NCBI GenBank assembly: GCA_016125045.1
Contig: WGML01000005.1
Location: forward strand, 146,516-210,515
From: a bacterium
GTDB taxonomy: Bacteria > Pseudomonadota > Alphaproteobacteria > Caulobacterales > Hyphomonadaceae
Direction: 5' to 3'
Length of the DNA stretch: 64,000 bases
The notes beneath the pieces are model-generated. The model was not told the origin of the DNA, did not search any database, and was given only the letters and a program-made list of their open reading frames with translations. Positions 26,673 to 35,558 of the stretch are shown here, piece after piece. Positions within the stretch are counted from its first letter, which is position 1. The number at the start of each line of letters is the position of its first letter. The translations under genes and the position numbers were made by a program.

Positions 26673-27899
26673 ATGAAGGTTGGGGTAGCCGCCGCTTCGG
26701 CGCTTGAAGCGCTTTTGTCCAATCCGATGCGCAGCCTGCTCACCATGCTGGGCATCATCATCGGCGTTGCCTCCGTGATGACGATGATGGCGATCGGCGA
26801 AGGCGCACGCATACAGATCGACCAGCAGATCGCCTCGGTCGGCTCCAACGTGCTCACCATGTCTCCCGGCAACATGTCGCGCGGCGGCCGCAGCTTCGGC
26901 GGCGGCTCGGGTAAGCCGTTCAACGAGGCTGACGTGGCGGCCATCCGCGGCCTGTCGATCGTCGACGCGGCGTCTGGAACGCTCAGCGGCGGTGTGACCG
27001 CCGTCTCCGACTCGGCGAACTGGGCGACACAGGTGCTCGGCGTCGATGCTGACTATTTCACGGTGCAGAACTGGGACGCCGCCGAGGGGCGCATTTTCAC
27101 GGCGCAGGAAGCGGGGTCGGGAGCCCTCGTCGCGGTGATCGGCAAGACGGTCGCCGACAATCTCTTCCCGAACGGCGGCGCGCTGGGACAGCGGATTCGT
27201 CTCGACGGTACGCCAGTCGAGATCATCGGACTGCTTGGCGAAAAGGGAACCTCCGGCCCGTTCAACCGGGATGATCAGGTTCTCGTTCCGCTGTCCCTTT
27301 CCCGCAACCGAATCGTCGGCGGCAACAAGACCGTGGCCCGCCACGTCAACCGGGTTGAAATCTTGGTCCAGGATGGCGTCGACATGGAGGACGCCCAGAC
27401 CGAAATCGGCGACATGATGCGTGAGCGACGGCGAATCCAGCCCGGCGCCGAAGCGGATTTCCGGATGTTCAGCGTCGCGGACTTCATTCGCGCGCGAGGC
27501 GAGGCGATGAACACAATGGGGATTCTGCTTGCATTCACCGCCGCAGTGTCGCTGATCGTGGGCGGGGTCGGCGTAATGAACATCATGCTCGTGTCAGTGA
27601 CCGAGCGCACGCGGGAAATAGGCTTACGTATGGCCATCGGGGCTCGGGGGGGAGACATCCTCACGCAATTCCTTGTCGAGGCGGTGTCACTCTGCGCGAT
27701 CGGCGGCCTGATCGGGGTCGTCATCGGCTTCGGAGGCGCCCTCGGCGCCGCCGCGGTCGGGGGGTGGCCCGCGGCGGTGAGCCCGTTCATCGTCGGCATC
27801 GCCTTTGGCGCGGCCGCCCTCGTCGGCCTCATGTTCGGCTTCTTCCCCGCGCGGCGCGCATCACGGCTCGACCCAATTCAGGCGCTCAGACATGACTAA
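26673..27899 (+). CDS. macB: MacB-type ABC transporter permease (FtsX family)
   Basis: 408 residues from the ATG at 26673, which has GGAGGG 8 bp upstream; the frame extends further but overlaps the ATPase gene. The first transmembrane helix (LLTMLGIIIGVASVMTMMAIG) is followed by a large periplasmic domain (about residues 45-275) and three C-terminal helices with the FtsX-type GVGVMNIMLVSVTERTREIG signature. It works as a mechanotransmission permease with MacA, probably exporting peptides, toxins or macrolide-like compounds. The substrate is not shown by sequence. Confidence 0.92.
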   Translation: MKVGVAAASALEALLSNPMRSLLTMLGIIIGVASVMTMMAIGEGARIQIDQQIASVGSNVLTMSPGNMSRGGRSFGGGSGKPFNEADVAAIRGLSIVDAASGTLSGGVTAVSDSANWATQVLGVDADYFTVQNWDAAEGRIFTAQEAGSGALVAVIGKTVADNLFPNGGALGQRIRLDGTPVEIIGLLGEKGTSGPFNRDDQVLVPLSLSRNRIVGGNKTVARHVNRVEILVQDGVDMEDAQTEIGDMMRERRRIQPGAEADFRMFSVADFIRARGEAMNTMGILLAFTAAVSLIVGGVGVMNIMLVSVTERTREIGLRMAIGARGGDILTQFLVEAVSLCAIGGLIGVVIGFGGALGAAAVGGWPAAVSPFIVGIAFGAAALVGLMFGFFPARRASRLDPIQALRHD

Positions 27900-29349
27900 A
27901 ACCCTCCTCACCCGCGGTTCAGCGGCCGGCGTCCTTGCGGCGATGCTTTCGGCCTGCGGCCATCTGCCGATCGCGCCCCAGGCGTTCGAAGACATGTCCG
28001 CCAAGCGGGCGGGCCTGCCGACCGACTGGACGATTGCGCCGATGACCGGAGACGCGACAGCGATCGTCGCGGATTTTTCCGTGTTCGGCGACCCGAACCT
28101 CACCGCCTATGTCGCCGAGGCGCTTGAGAACAACCGGTCCTTGCGTGCGACGGCGGAGAATATCCGCCAGTCGGAAGCGCTGCTGCGCCAGGCGCGATCC
28201 GGCCTGTTCCCCAGCCTCTTCGGATCGGTCGGCGTGAACGCCTCCACGCCGGTCGATGACTTCAACCTGAACGAGATCTACTCGGTCAGCGCCACCGCCG
28301 CCTACGCCCCGGACGTCATGGGCGACGTCTCCGCCAGTGTGCGTGCCTCGATCGCGGGTCTGCGCTCGACCGAGGCGACCTACGAATTCGCGCGCCGCCA
28401 GCTCGCCGCGCAAACGGCCAGAGCCTATTTCGCGATCATCGAAGCCAAGCTCCAGCTGGAGCTCAACCGTCGCTCGCTCAATCGCGCCAAGGAATCGAAC
28501 CGGATCACGCAGGCGCGCTTCGATGAGGGTTCGGTCGCCCGCGACGATCTTGTGCTCGACCAGTCGGATCTCGCCTCGGCTGAGGATTCGGTCATCGCGT
28601 TCGAGGCCAGCGTGCGCACGGCGGAACGCGCCCTCGAAACGCTTCTCGGCCGCTTCTCGCGCAACCAGGTGACGACGGCGGCTGTTCTGCCCTCGCCTCC
28701 CGAAGCCCCGCCGCTCGGGGTGCCGGAGTTCACGATCCGCTCGCGGCCGGACGTGGTGGCCGCCGAATACAACCTCATCCAGGTCTTCGCGCAGAACCGG
28801 GTGGCCCGCCTCGCCCGCTGGCCGCAGCTCAACGGCGACATCTCCCTTGCCTTGTCCAACACCACTCCCGAGGCGTCGGACCTGTTCGACATCGACGATC
28901 TGATCTTCCGGATCGGAGCGAGCCTCGCGGACACCCTCTTCGACGGCGGTCTCATCGAAGGCCGGATCGATGCATCGGACGCCGTCAAGCGGGGGGCGCT
29001 CGAACGCTACGGGCAGACCGTGATCGAGGCCTATAACGACGTGCTCGACTCCCTCGATCAGTTCACGACGCTCCGGGCGCGGTCGCGGAGCCTGACCACG
29101 GCGTCGGACGCCGCCCGCGAGACGCTGCGGCTCGGCGAACTGCGCTACAGCGAGGGAAGCCAGGCGTTGCTGGACGTGCTCATCGTGCGCAACCGCGCCG
29201 ATGTCGCCGAGTCGGCGCTCATCTCGAACCGGCGGGCGCTGCTCGAACAATGGGTGTTGCTGCATCTCGCGCTCGGCGGCGATCCGGTCGCGCCATCGCC
29301 GCTGCCTTCGGCCGCCGCCACGGCGGAGGTTCGCTGGCAGGACCGCTGA
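27892..29349 (+). CDS. Outer-membrane efflux channel lipoprotein (NodT/OprM family)
   Basis: 485 residues from the ATG at 27892, overlapping the permease stop by 8 bp. The N-terminus MTKTLLTRGSAAGVLAAMLSAC has a lipobox (LSAC). Two internally repeated helical/beta segments are typical of TolC-like trimers, with SLRATAENIRQSEALLRQARSG-type text (RATAENIRQSEALLRQA) and GTKV-like ends replaced by LRLGELRYSEGSQALLDVL. It provides the outer-membrane duct for the MacAB pump encoded just upstream. Confidence 0.92.
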   Translation: MTKTLLTRGSAAGVLAAMLSACGHLPIAPQAFEDMSAKRAGLPTDWTIAPMTGDATAIVADFSVFGDPNLTAYVAEALENNRSLRATAENIRQSEALLRQARSGLFPSLFGSVGVNASTPVDDFNLNEIYSVSATAAYAPDVMGDVSASVRASIAGLRSTEATYEFARRQLAAQTARAYFAIIEAKLQLELNRRSLNRAKESNRITQARFDEGSVARDDLVLDQSDLASAEDSVIAFEASVRTAERALETLLGRFSRNQVTTAAVLPSPPEAPPLGVPEFTIRSRPDVVAAEYNLIQVFAQNRVARLARWPQLNGDISLALSNTTPEASDLFDIDDLIFRIGASLADTLFDGGLIEGRIDASDAVKRGALERYGQTVIEAYNDVLDSLDQFTTLRARSRSLTTASDAARETLRLGELRYSEGSQALLDVLIVRNRADVAESALISNRRALLEQWVLLHLALGGDPVAPSPLPSAAATAEVRWQDR

Positions 29350-29483
29350 ACGGCGTCGAACACCGACCGCAGCGCAACAGCGTCGACAAGGCCGACGGCG
29401 CCTGTTGACCCCCTCCCCCGAGGCGATACGCTCCGCCTTGTGCGTGCTTGCGCGCAAGGTCATGCCAACTGTCGAGGGTATCC

Positions 29484-31328
29484 ATGAAAAAGCTTCTGTT
29501 GTGCGGCTCCGCAGTCCTTGCGCTCGCCCTGTCGAGCTGCAGCAGCGTCGCGCCGGTCCCGGAAACAATCGCCGCCGCGCCTGCGACAGTCGCCGCTCCC
29601 GCGAAACCCACGGTGGACGAAGCCCGCGCCTTCCTCGCCGCCGCCGAAAAGGAAATGGCTGAATTCAGCCAGAGAGCCAGCCGGATCGCCTGGGTGCAGG
29701 CGACCTATATCAACGACGACACCGACTGGCTTGCGGCGCGGTCCGGCTCCGAGGGGGTCCAACTCGCCGTCCGGCTTGCGAACGAAACCAAGCGCTTCGA
29801 GGGCGTGGACCTGCCGCAGGATCTCGCCCGAAAGATGCAGACTCTGCGGGCGGGCATCACGATCCCTGCGCCTACCGGAGCCGCGGTCGCCGATGAACTC
29901 GCGACGATCACCACCCGCCTCGAAAGCACCTACGCGACGGGTAAGTTCGATCTCGACGGCCAGACGCTCGATCTCGACGGCCTGTCCGACATCATCGAGT
30001 CCTCCCGCGATCCCAATAAGCTGAAGGCCGCGTGGGAAGGGTGGCGCACCGTTTCGCCCGCGATGAAGGGTGACTATGCGCGCATGGTCGAGATCGCCAA
30101 CGAAGGGGCGCGCGAACTCGGTTTCGCCAACGTCGCCGAGATGTGGCTCTCGAACTACGACATGCCCCCCGAAGCGATGGAGGCCGAGGTCGAGCGTCTC
30201 TGGTCGCAGGTGGAGCCGCTCTACAAGGAGCTGCACTGCCACGTCCGCGCGAAACTGAACGAGACCCATGGCGACGCGATCCAGCCGAAGACCGGCCCCA
30301 TCCGCGCGGATCTGCTGGGCAATATGTGGGCTCAGACCTGGGGGAACATCTATCCCCTGGTCGGCGTCAAGGCGTCGGATCCGGGCTACGATCTGTCCAA
30401 GATTCTCGTCAGCCGGAAGTATGACGAGGAGAAGATGGTCCGCACCGGCGAGGCCTTCTTCTCATCCCTCGGCTTTGCGCCGCTTCCTGACACCTTCTGG
30501 AAGCGCTCCATGATCAAGAAGCCGGCGGACCGCGAGGTGGTCTGTCATGCGTCCGCCTGGAATATCGACGACGAGGACGATGTGCGCATCAAGATGTGCA
30601 CTCAGATCAACGCGGAGGACTTTCAGACCGTCCACCACGAACTCGGACACAATTACTACCAGCGCGCCTACAACAAGCAGGACTATCTCTTCCGAACCGG
30701 CGCGCACGACGGTTTCCACGAGGCCATCGGCGACTTCGTCGCGCTCTCGATCACGCCGGAGTATCTGAAGGAGATCGGCCTCATCAACAAGGTTCCGCCC
30801 GCATCGGCGGACCTGGGCCTCCTCATGAACCAGGCGCTCGACAAGATCGCGTTCCTGCCCTTCGGCCTGATGGTCGACAAATGGCGCTGGGAGGTGTTCC
30901 GCGGCGAAGTGACCCCGGCCGGATACAACGACGCGTGGTGGAAGCTTCGCCAGCAATATCAGGGCGTCGCGCCCCCCGGCCCCCGGCCCGCCGACGCGTT
31001 TGATCCAGGCGCGAAATACCACATTCCCGGAAACACGCCCTACCTGCGCTACTTCCTGTCGTTCGTGATGCAGTTCCAGTTCCACAAGGCCGCCTGCGAG
31101 CAGGCCGGATGGACGGGTCCGCTGCACCGCTGCTCCATCTATGGAAACAAGGAGGTCGGACAACGCTTCAACGCCATGCTGGAGATGGGCGCTTCCAAAC
31201 CCTGGCCGGACGCCCTTGAGGCGTTTACCGGAACCCGCGAAATGGATGGTTCGGCGATCGAGGAATATTTCGCGCCGCTGATGGTCTACCTGAAGCAGCA
31301 GAACGCTGGCCGGCAGTGCGGCTGGTAG
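29484..31328 (+). CDS. M2 family peptidyl-dipeptidase (ACE-like) lipoprotein
   Basis: 614 residues from the ATG at 29484. A lipoprotein signal is present (MKKLLLCGSAVLALALSSC). The zinc site is HHELGH, with HExxH at about residues 385-389, and the third ligand Glu is in GFHEAIGDF. The chloride- and substrate-binding region (KYHIPGNTPYLRYFLSFVMQFQ, quoted part KYHIPGNTPYLRYF) matches the M2 family. It removes C-terminal dipeptides from peptides in the periplasm. It follows the efflux operon on the same strand after 134 bp but is probably transcribed separately. Confidence 0.92.
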   Translation: MKKLLLCGSAVLALALSSCSSVAPVPETIAAAPATVAAPAKPTVDEARAFLAAAEKEMAEFSQRASRIAWVQATYINDDTDWLAARSGSEGVQLAVRLANETKRFEGVDLPQDLARKMQTLRAGITIPAPTGAAVADELATITTRLESTYATGKFDLDGQTLDLDGLSDIIESSRDPNKLKAAWEGWRTVSPAMKGDYARMVEIANEGARELGFANVAEMWLSNYDMPPEAMEAEVERLWSQVEPLYKELHCHVRAKLNETHGDAIQPKTGPIRADLLGNMWAQTWGNIYPLVGVKASDPGYDLSKILVSRKYDEEKMVRTGEAFFSSLGFAPLPDTFWKRSMIKKPADREVVCHASAWNIDDEDDVRIKMCTQINAEDFQTVHHELGHNYYQRAYNKQDYLFRTGAHDGFHEAIGDFVALSITPEYLKEIGLINKVPPASADLGLLMNQALDKIAFLPFGLMVDKWRWEVFRGEVTPAGYNDAWWKLRQQYQGVAPPGPRPADAFDPGAKYHIPGNTPYLRYFLSFVMQFQFHKAACEQAGWTGPLHRCSIYGNKEVGQRFNAMLEMGASKPWPDALEAFTGTREMDGSAIEEYFAPLMVYLKQQNAGRQCGW

Positions 31329-31388
31329 GGGCCGGCGCTCCCCTCCCCGGTCAGGGCCGTGGCGGGTGAGCGGGGAGTCCGGCTCCGA

Positions 31389-31643
31389 TCACCGCCGAGC
31401 TTTCCCGCTGCGACCTGCGTCCCCCCGCCCTTTTCGGCGATTACACACCGCATGGGCGAGCTGGAGGTTGTGAGACCCGTCGCCGCCGCCGCGGGACCTC
31501 GCGACGATGTGGTCGATCGTCGGCCGCTGTTTCCGCCAGATCGTCGCGTGCAGCGTCCGCCAGCGGTCCGAGGGCATCGGCTCGCCGCACAGTGCGCATC
31601 GACCGCCCTGGCGCTCGAACATCGCCTCGACGAACGGTCTCAA
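31389..31643 (-). CDS. HNH endonuclease domain protein
   Basis: 84 residues if started at the TTG at 31643, which overlaps the folD TGA (TTGA), a usual coupled arrangement; an ATG at 31622 is an alternative. It has a zinc-finger-like CALCG, then the HNH core PTIDHIVARSRGGGDGSHNLQLAHAVCNRRKG (key parts TIDHIVARSRGG and NLQLAHAVCNRRKG). HNH proteins cleave or nick DNA. Very small stand-alone forms exist in many bacteria without known biology. Coupling to folD is unexpected for a nuclease. Confidence 0.72.
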   Translation of the reverse strand: MRPFVEAMFERQGGRCALCGEPMPSDRWRTLHATIWRKQRPTIDHIVARSRGGGDGSHNLQLAHAVCNRRKGRGDAGRSGKARR

Positions 31644-32536
31644 GCGTCTAGCCCCTCGATGGCGACGCCGCGCTGCAGGCCCGCGGCGATCACCGTGTTC
31701 CGCAGCAGGCACGCAACCGTCATCAACCCCACCCCGCCCGGCACGGGGGTGATCCAGCCTGCGACCTCCCCGCATTCATCGAAGCGCGCATCGCCGACGA
31801 TCCTCGTCTTGCCCTCGCCCTTCTCCGGCGCCGGAATGCGGTTGAGGCCGACATCGATCAGCGTCGCGCCCGGCTTGATCCAGTCGCCGCGCACCATCTC
31901 GGGGCGACCAACCGCCGGAACCAGGATGTCGGCCGTTCGGCAGAGGGCGGCGAGGTCGCGCGTCCTTGAATGGGCGATCGTCACCGTGCAGTTGTCGGCG
32001 AGAAACAAGAGCGCCGCGGGTTTCCCGACGAGGATCGATCGCCCGACCACCACGACGCTGGCGCCCGCGAGGTCCGGCCCCAGCGCATGTTTTGCGAGGA
32101 TCACGCAGCCGACCGGCGTACAGGGTTGCAGCCCCGGCCGCCCCTGCGACAGCCGTCCCGCCGATACTTCCGTGAGCCCGTCGACATCCTTGTCGGGATG
32201 GATCAGCGCGATCGCGGGTCCCTCCCTCAGTCCCGAAGGAAGCGGCAGTTGCAGCAGGATGCCGTTCACCGAAGCATCCGCGTTGAGCGCCCTGATCTCG
32301 GCTTCGACCTCGCCTTGGGTGGCCGTCGCCGGAAGCCGGCGCACGATCGAGCGCATTCCCGCCGCTTCGCATTTCTCGGCCTTTGAGCGGACATAGACCT
32401 GGCTTGCGGGGTCATCTCCGACGAGCACCACGGCGAGGCAGGGCGGTTCATCGAGCCGCGCGACCGCCGCGGCGACCCGGGCGCGGATGCCCCCCGAAAT
32501 GACGGCGCCGTCCAGCAGTTCAGCAGCCATGAACAC
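31640..32536 (-). CDS. folD: Bifunctional methylenetetrahydrofolate dehydrogenase/cyclohydrolase
   Basis: 298 residues (starts at MFMAAELLDG or MAAELLDG). FolD interconverts 5,10-methylene-, methenyl- and 10-formyl-tetrahydrofolate with NADP. The catalytic Tyr/Lys motif YVRSKAEKCEAAGM and the nucleotide-site VVVGRSILVGKPAALLFL are clear, as is GGVGLMTVACLLRNT near the end. Cytoplasmic. It is translationally coupled at its 3' end to the HNH gene and preceded by the yggT-type gene on the same strand. Confidence 0.95.
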   Translation of the reverse strand: MFMAAELLDGAVISGGIRARVAAAVARLDEPPCLAVVLVGDDPASQVYVRSKAEKCEAAGMRSIVRRLPATATQGEVEAEIRALNADASVNGILLQLPLPSGLREGPAIALIHPDKDVDGLTEVSAGRLSQGRPGLQPCTPVGCVILAKHALGPDLAGASVVVVGRSILVGKPAALLFLADNCTVTIAHSRTRDLAALCRTADILVPAVGRPEMVRGDWIKPGATLIDVGLNRIPAPEKGEGKTRIVGDARFDECGEVAGWITPVPGGVGLMTVACLLRNTVIAAGLQRGVAIEGLDA

Positions 32537-32563
32537 CTCTTGGTCGGGAGACCCGGCCCTGCC

Positions 32564-32854
32564 TCAGAACACGTTGGGATAGACGTAGTAGGCGATCACC
32601 CGCTGCACGAGGATCACCCCCAGCACCACAACCATGGGCGACAGGTCCAGCGCGCCAAAGCGCGGCATGATCCGGCGCACCGGTCCGACGATCGGCTCCG
32701 TCACGGCGAGCAGGGTCCGCCAGATGGTCGAGACGAAACTGTTGCGCTGATTGAGCACGTTGAACGAAATCAACCATGACATCACCGCTTGAATGATGAT
32801 GACCCAGATGAACAGATCGAGGACGATCATCACGATGTCGAGTACGGCCTTCAT
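32564..32854 (-). CDS. YggT family membrane protein
   Basis: 96 residues with two hydrophobic hairpins ([22 protein letters not shown], shown in part, and [17 protein letters not shown]) and the [22 protein letters not shown] loop that defines YggT. The family is linked to osmotic tolerance, cell division or cofactor assembly in other bacteria, without a settled mechanism. It precedes folD on the same strand with a 27-bp gap and is probably cotranscribed. Confidence 0.92.
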   Translation of the reverse strand: MKAVLDIVMIVLDLFIWVIIIQAVMSWLISFNVLNQRNSFVSTIWRTLLAVTEPIVGPVRRIMPRFGALDLSPMVVVLGVILVQRVIAYYVYPNVF

Positions 32855-33003
32855 AGGGTGGTTCGTCCTCTCGTCGGTGCGGCGTCGCGGCGCGCCCCCG
32901 CTCCGGAGGCGGCTCCGATGCTGTATCGTGCGTCGAACATGGCCCGCAACCCGTTCTTGACGAAACCGGGCGGCGGGCCTAGCACACGCCGTTCCAAGCC
33001 TGC

Positions 33004-33079
<76 letters not shown>

Positions 33080-33205
33080 CGGGCTTGACCACCAAAACGC
33101 GCGTCGAACGCGCAGCCCCCGCACGCAGTGCCGGCCCAAGGCAGCCGGGGCCCAGATCGCCTCCGCGTCAAGCCGCCCTTAACTTCGCTCGGCTATACGG
33201 CTCCC

Positions 33206-33637
33206 ATGCGCAGCCTGCTCCTCACCATCGCCCTCGTCCTGCCGCTCGCGGCCGCCGCGCCAGCGCGCGCGGCGCCTCCGCCGGCTGCGAAGATCGACAA
33301 GGTCGCCCAGTCCATCTCAGGGTCGGAGACCTATGTTCCAACCTTCGGGCTTCGCGCGAGCGTCGCGCGCGGCTTTGAGGTCTACGGCATGATCTCGGTC
33401 GACGCCGGCCTCGATGTTCCGACCGCCGCAGCGCGCAAGCGCGTCCAGTCCCAGCGTCCGCGTGTGTTCGACGCGATGCGGGCGGCGGTGTCGAGCTATG
33501 CCTCCACCTCCTACACCCCGGGAGCGGCGCCCGACGCGGACATGCTGCGCGCCCGCATGCAAAAGGCGGTCGACACGGTGCTCGGCAAGGGCGAGGCGAC
33601 GGTCGCGCTCGCCTCCGTCATCGTGTTCGCGAAATAG
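33206..33637 (+). CDS. Conserved exported protein of unknown function
   Basis: 143 residues from the ATG at 33206; earlier in-frame Mets overlap non-coding sequence. The signal peptide (MRSLLLTIALVLPLAAAAPARA) predicts periplasmic location. The mature part has a conserved-looking core (ETYVPTFGLRASVARGFEVYG, quoted part YVPTFGLRASVARGFEVYG) and ends in a strand-like TVALASVIVF. Similar proteins occur in Caulobacterales, often labelled only as signal-sequence proteins. The pattern of a basic Arg-rich helix followed by a final hydrophobic strand faintly recalls FliL, but I would not assign that. Confidence 0.65.
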   Translation: MRSLLLTIALVLPLAAAAPARAAPPPAAKIDKVAQSISGSETYVPTFGLRASVARGFEVYGMISVDAGLDVPTAAARKRVQSQRPRVFDAMRAAVSSYASTSYTPGAAPDADMLRARMQKAVDTVLGKGEATVALASVIVFAK

Positions 33638-33664
33638 GCCCCGCGACTTCCAGCCCTCGCGCCC

Positions 33665-33961
33665 TCAGGCGGCGGCTTCATCCATGAACGCCGCAAGATC
33701 CACATCCTTGCGCGTGACCCCGCCAGCGTCATGCGTCGCGAGCGTCACCTCCACCCGGCTGTAGACGTTGAACCACTCCGGGTGGTGGTCCATCTGTTCG
33801 GCCTTCATCGCCACGCGTGTCATGAACGCAAAGGCGCGATTGAAATCGCGGAATCGATACGTCTTGCAGATCGCATCCCGCCCCTCCACCACCGCCCAGC
33901 CGGACAGCGCCTGCACCGCCGCGGCGGCGCCGATGAGATCCTTCGCCGGAGTGGTCGTCAT
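33665..33961 (-). CDS. phhB: 4a-hydroxytetrahydrobiopterin (pterin-4a-carbinolamine) dehydratase
   Basis: 98 residues, the usual length. The active-site His pattern is seen in [18 protein letters not shown], followed by [19 protein letters not shown]. The enzyme dehydrates 4a-hydroxypterin made by aromatic amino acid hydroxylases, and relatives act in molybdopterin or folate metabolism. No phenylalanine hydroxylase gene is in the window. A HAD protein gene lies immediately upstream on the same strand (22 bp). Confidence 0.9.
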   Translation of the reverse strand: MTTTPAKDLIGAAAAVQALSGWAVVEGRDAICKTYRFRDFNRAFAFMTRVAMKAEQMDHHPEWFNVYSRVEVTLATHDAGGVTRKDVDLAAFMDEAAA

Positions 33962-33983
33962 GCTGCTCGCCTCCGTCTCGGGT

Positions 33984-34637
33984 TCAGAACGTCAGTCCGG
34001 TGGCCCGCGACAGGTCAGCGAGCAACTGGGCCTCTGAAACCACCTTGATCGTCGTCATGCCCATCTCGCGGGCCGGTTTCAAGTTCACGCCAAGATCATC
34101 GAGATAGACGCAGGCGGACGGCTCGACGCCGAGCGCGTCGCACATCATCCGATAGATTCGCGGGTCGGGCTTTCTCAGGCCAGCCTTTGAACTCTCGATC
34201 ACATGGTCAAACAGCGCGAATATCCCTGCAATCTGCTCCGCCTTGACGGGGTCGCCGGCCATCCCCGCGCCGCGCCCCGTTGGGGCGTTGTTCGTGATGC
34301 ACCCCACGCGAACATGCGCTTTGCAGATATTGAGCGCTTCGACCACGCGCGGCCGGACATCCCCCGACAGAAGGGCCAGCACGTCGCGCCCCCGCACCGC
34401 GCGCCCACGTGCGGCGGACTCCTGCTCGAACAACCGGTCAAACGCGTCGGCGTCAAGCTCCGAACGCTCGAGCTTCGCCCAGGCGTTTTCATCCGGATTC
34501 ACCGCATTGACACCGCGCAGGAAATTCTCGGGGAGCCCGTGTTCGCGCTCATAGCGGTTGAACGCGTCGAACGGCGAGGTCGTCACCACGCCGCCAAAAT
34601 CCCAAAGGACCGCCTGGACGCCAGGGTTTATCGACAT
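33984..34637 (-). CDS. HAD superfamily hydrolase
   Basis: 217 residues. Motif I is LWDFGGVV, with the nucleophile Asp but Gly at the usual acid position, as in the haloacid-dehalogenase-like domains of ACAD10/epoxide-hydrolase-type proteins. Motif II is CITNNAP, motif III Lys lies in [10 protein letters not shown], and motif IV is VYLDDLGVN. It probably hydrolyses small phosphorylated or halogenated compounds in the cytoplasm. The missing second Asp argues against a standard phosphatase mechanism. It may be cotranscribed with phhB. Confidence 0.85.
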   Translation of the reverse strand: MSINPGVQAVLWDFGGVVTTSPFDAFNRYEREHGLPENFLRGVNAVNPDENAWAKLERSELDADAFDRLFEQESAARGRAVRGRDVLALLSGDVRPRVVEALNICKAHVRVGCITNNAPTGRGAGMAGDPVKAEQIAGIFALFDHVIESSKAGLRKPDPRIYRMMCDALGVEPSACVYLDDLGVNLKPAREMGMTTIKVVSEAQLLADLSRATGLTF

Positions 34638-34668
34638 GAGTCCTCCAGGAGTTCCTTGCGCCCCCCGA

Positions 34669-35163
34669 TCAGATTTCGATTTCAGGCTGATCGGCCTCTC
34701 GGCGGAACGGACCCTTGTACCGCGGATCGGTCCGGCGGCGCCGATCCGGCCCGAAATATCCGAACGCCTTTATGAACGGGCGACGCCGCTCGATCACGGC
34801 GTTGATGCGGCTCGCAAGATCGGCTGGCCGGATCGGCTTGACGAGAAACTCGTCGACGCCCGCGTTGATCGCCTGAAGGATGTTGTGCCGCTCCGAATAC
34901 CCGCTGATCATGATGATCGGAACGAATGGGTTGGCGCTGTCGGAACTCGTGCGCACGGTTCTGCAGAACTCGAACCCGTCGACCCCCATCAGCTTGATGT
35001 CGATCAGGACAAGATCGATCGAGCCGGTGTTGAAAATCTGCAGGCCGTCGATCACATCCGACGCCTCGCGCACATTGCGGATGCCGAACCCCCCCAGCAT
35101 CGCACGCATGAGCACACGCATCTGCGAATTGTCGTCAACGATGAGGACGTTCGTGGTCTTCAA
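34669..35163 (-). CDS. Single-domain response regulator (CheY-like)
   Basis: 164 residues. The receiver domain covers residues 1-125: acidic pair in LIVDDNSQ, phospho-acceptor Asp at about 55 (LVLIDIKL), Ser at the switch position (MISGYS) and Lys109 (FLVKP). The C-terminal 40 residues are basic and end FGPDRRRRTDPRYKGPFRR, a tail seen in many alphaproteobacterial CheY-like proteins. No output domain is present, so it acts by protein contacts. No histidine kinase is adjacent. Chemotaxis, stress or polar signalling are possible. Confidence 0.88.
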   Translation of the reverse strand: MKTTNVLIVDDNSQMRVLMRAMLGGFGIRNVREASDVIDGLQIFNTGSIDLVLIDIKLMGVDGFEFCRTVRTSSDSANPFVPIIMISGYSERHNILQAINAGVDEFLVKPIRPADLASRINAVIERRRPFIKAFGYFGPDRRRRTDPRYKGPFRREADQPEIEI

Positions 35164-35558
35164 CGACGTATGACGCCGGCAGCTTTCATCCGCAGACGAA
35201 CGCCCGCCCTTTCCCCGACTTCCCTGCCCCTCGCCTCCCCAGGCGTGGAGTCCCCCTGATTATTCCGCACATTCTTCCGACCGCCTCTGCCTGGACTTTC
35301 ATCCAACAGTCCGAATGAAGGCAAGATTGTCGGAGCGCAAGCCACCCTGAAACCAGCGTTACGTCAAGCGAAATCGAACGAGGTCGAGGTGCTGGGTGTC
35401 TGAAGCCCAACGCCTCTTGCCGCCAGTATCTTGCGATCTCTATCTGCCGGCTTCGGTGCACGGACATTCTTCATCACGCGGGATATTTGTGCGACAGCAC
35501 GTTCGGCCGCCGCGTTCAAAGCTCACCGCGTCGCGAGGCGGCTCCCGGAGACGGACGG
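35164..35558. other. Intergenic region between response regulator and hldE
   Basis: About 395 bp holding the divergent promoters of both genes. Short frames are present but none has credible codon use or a ribosome site. No tRNA, terminator or repeat was recognised. Confidence 0.5.
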
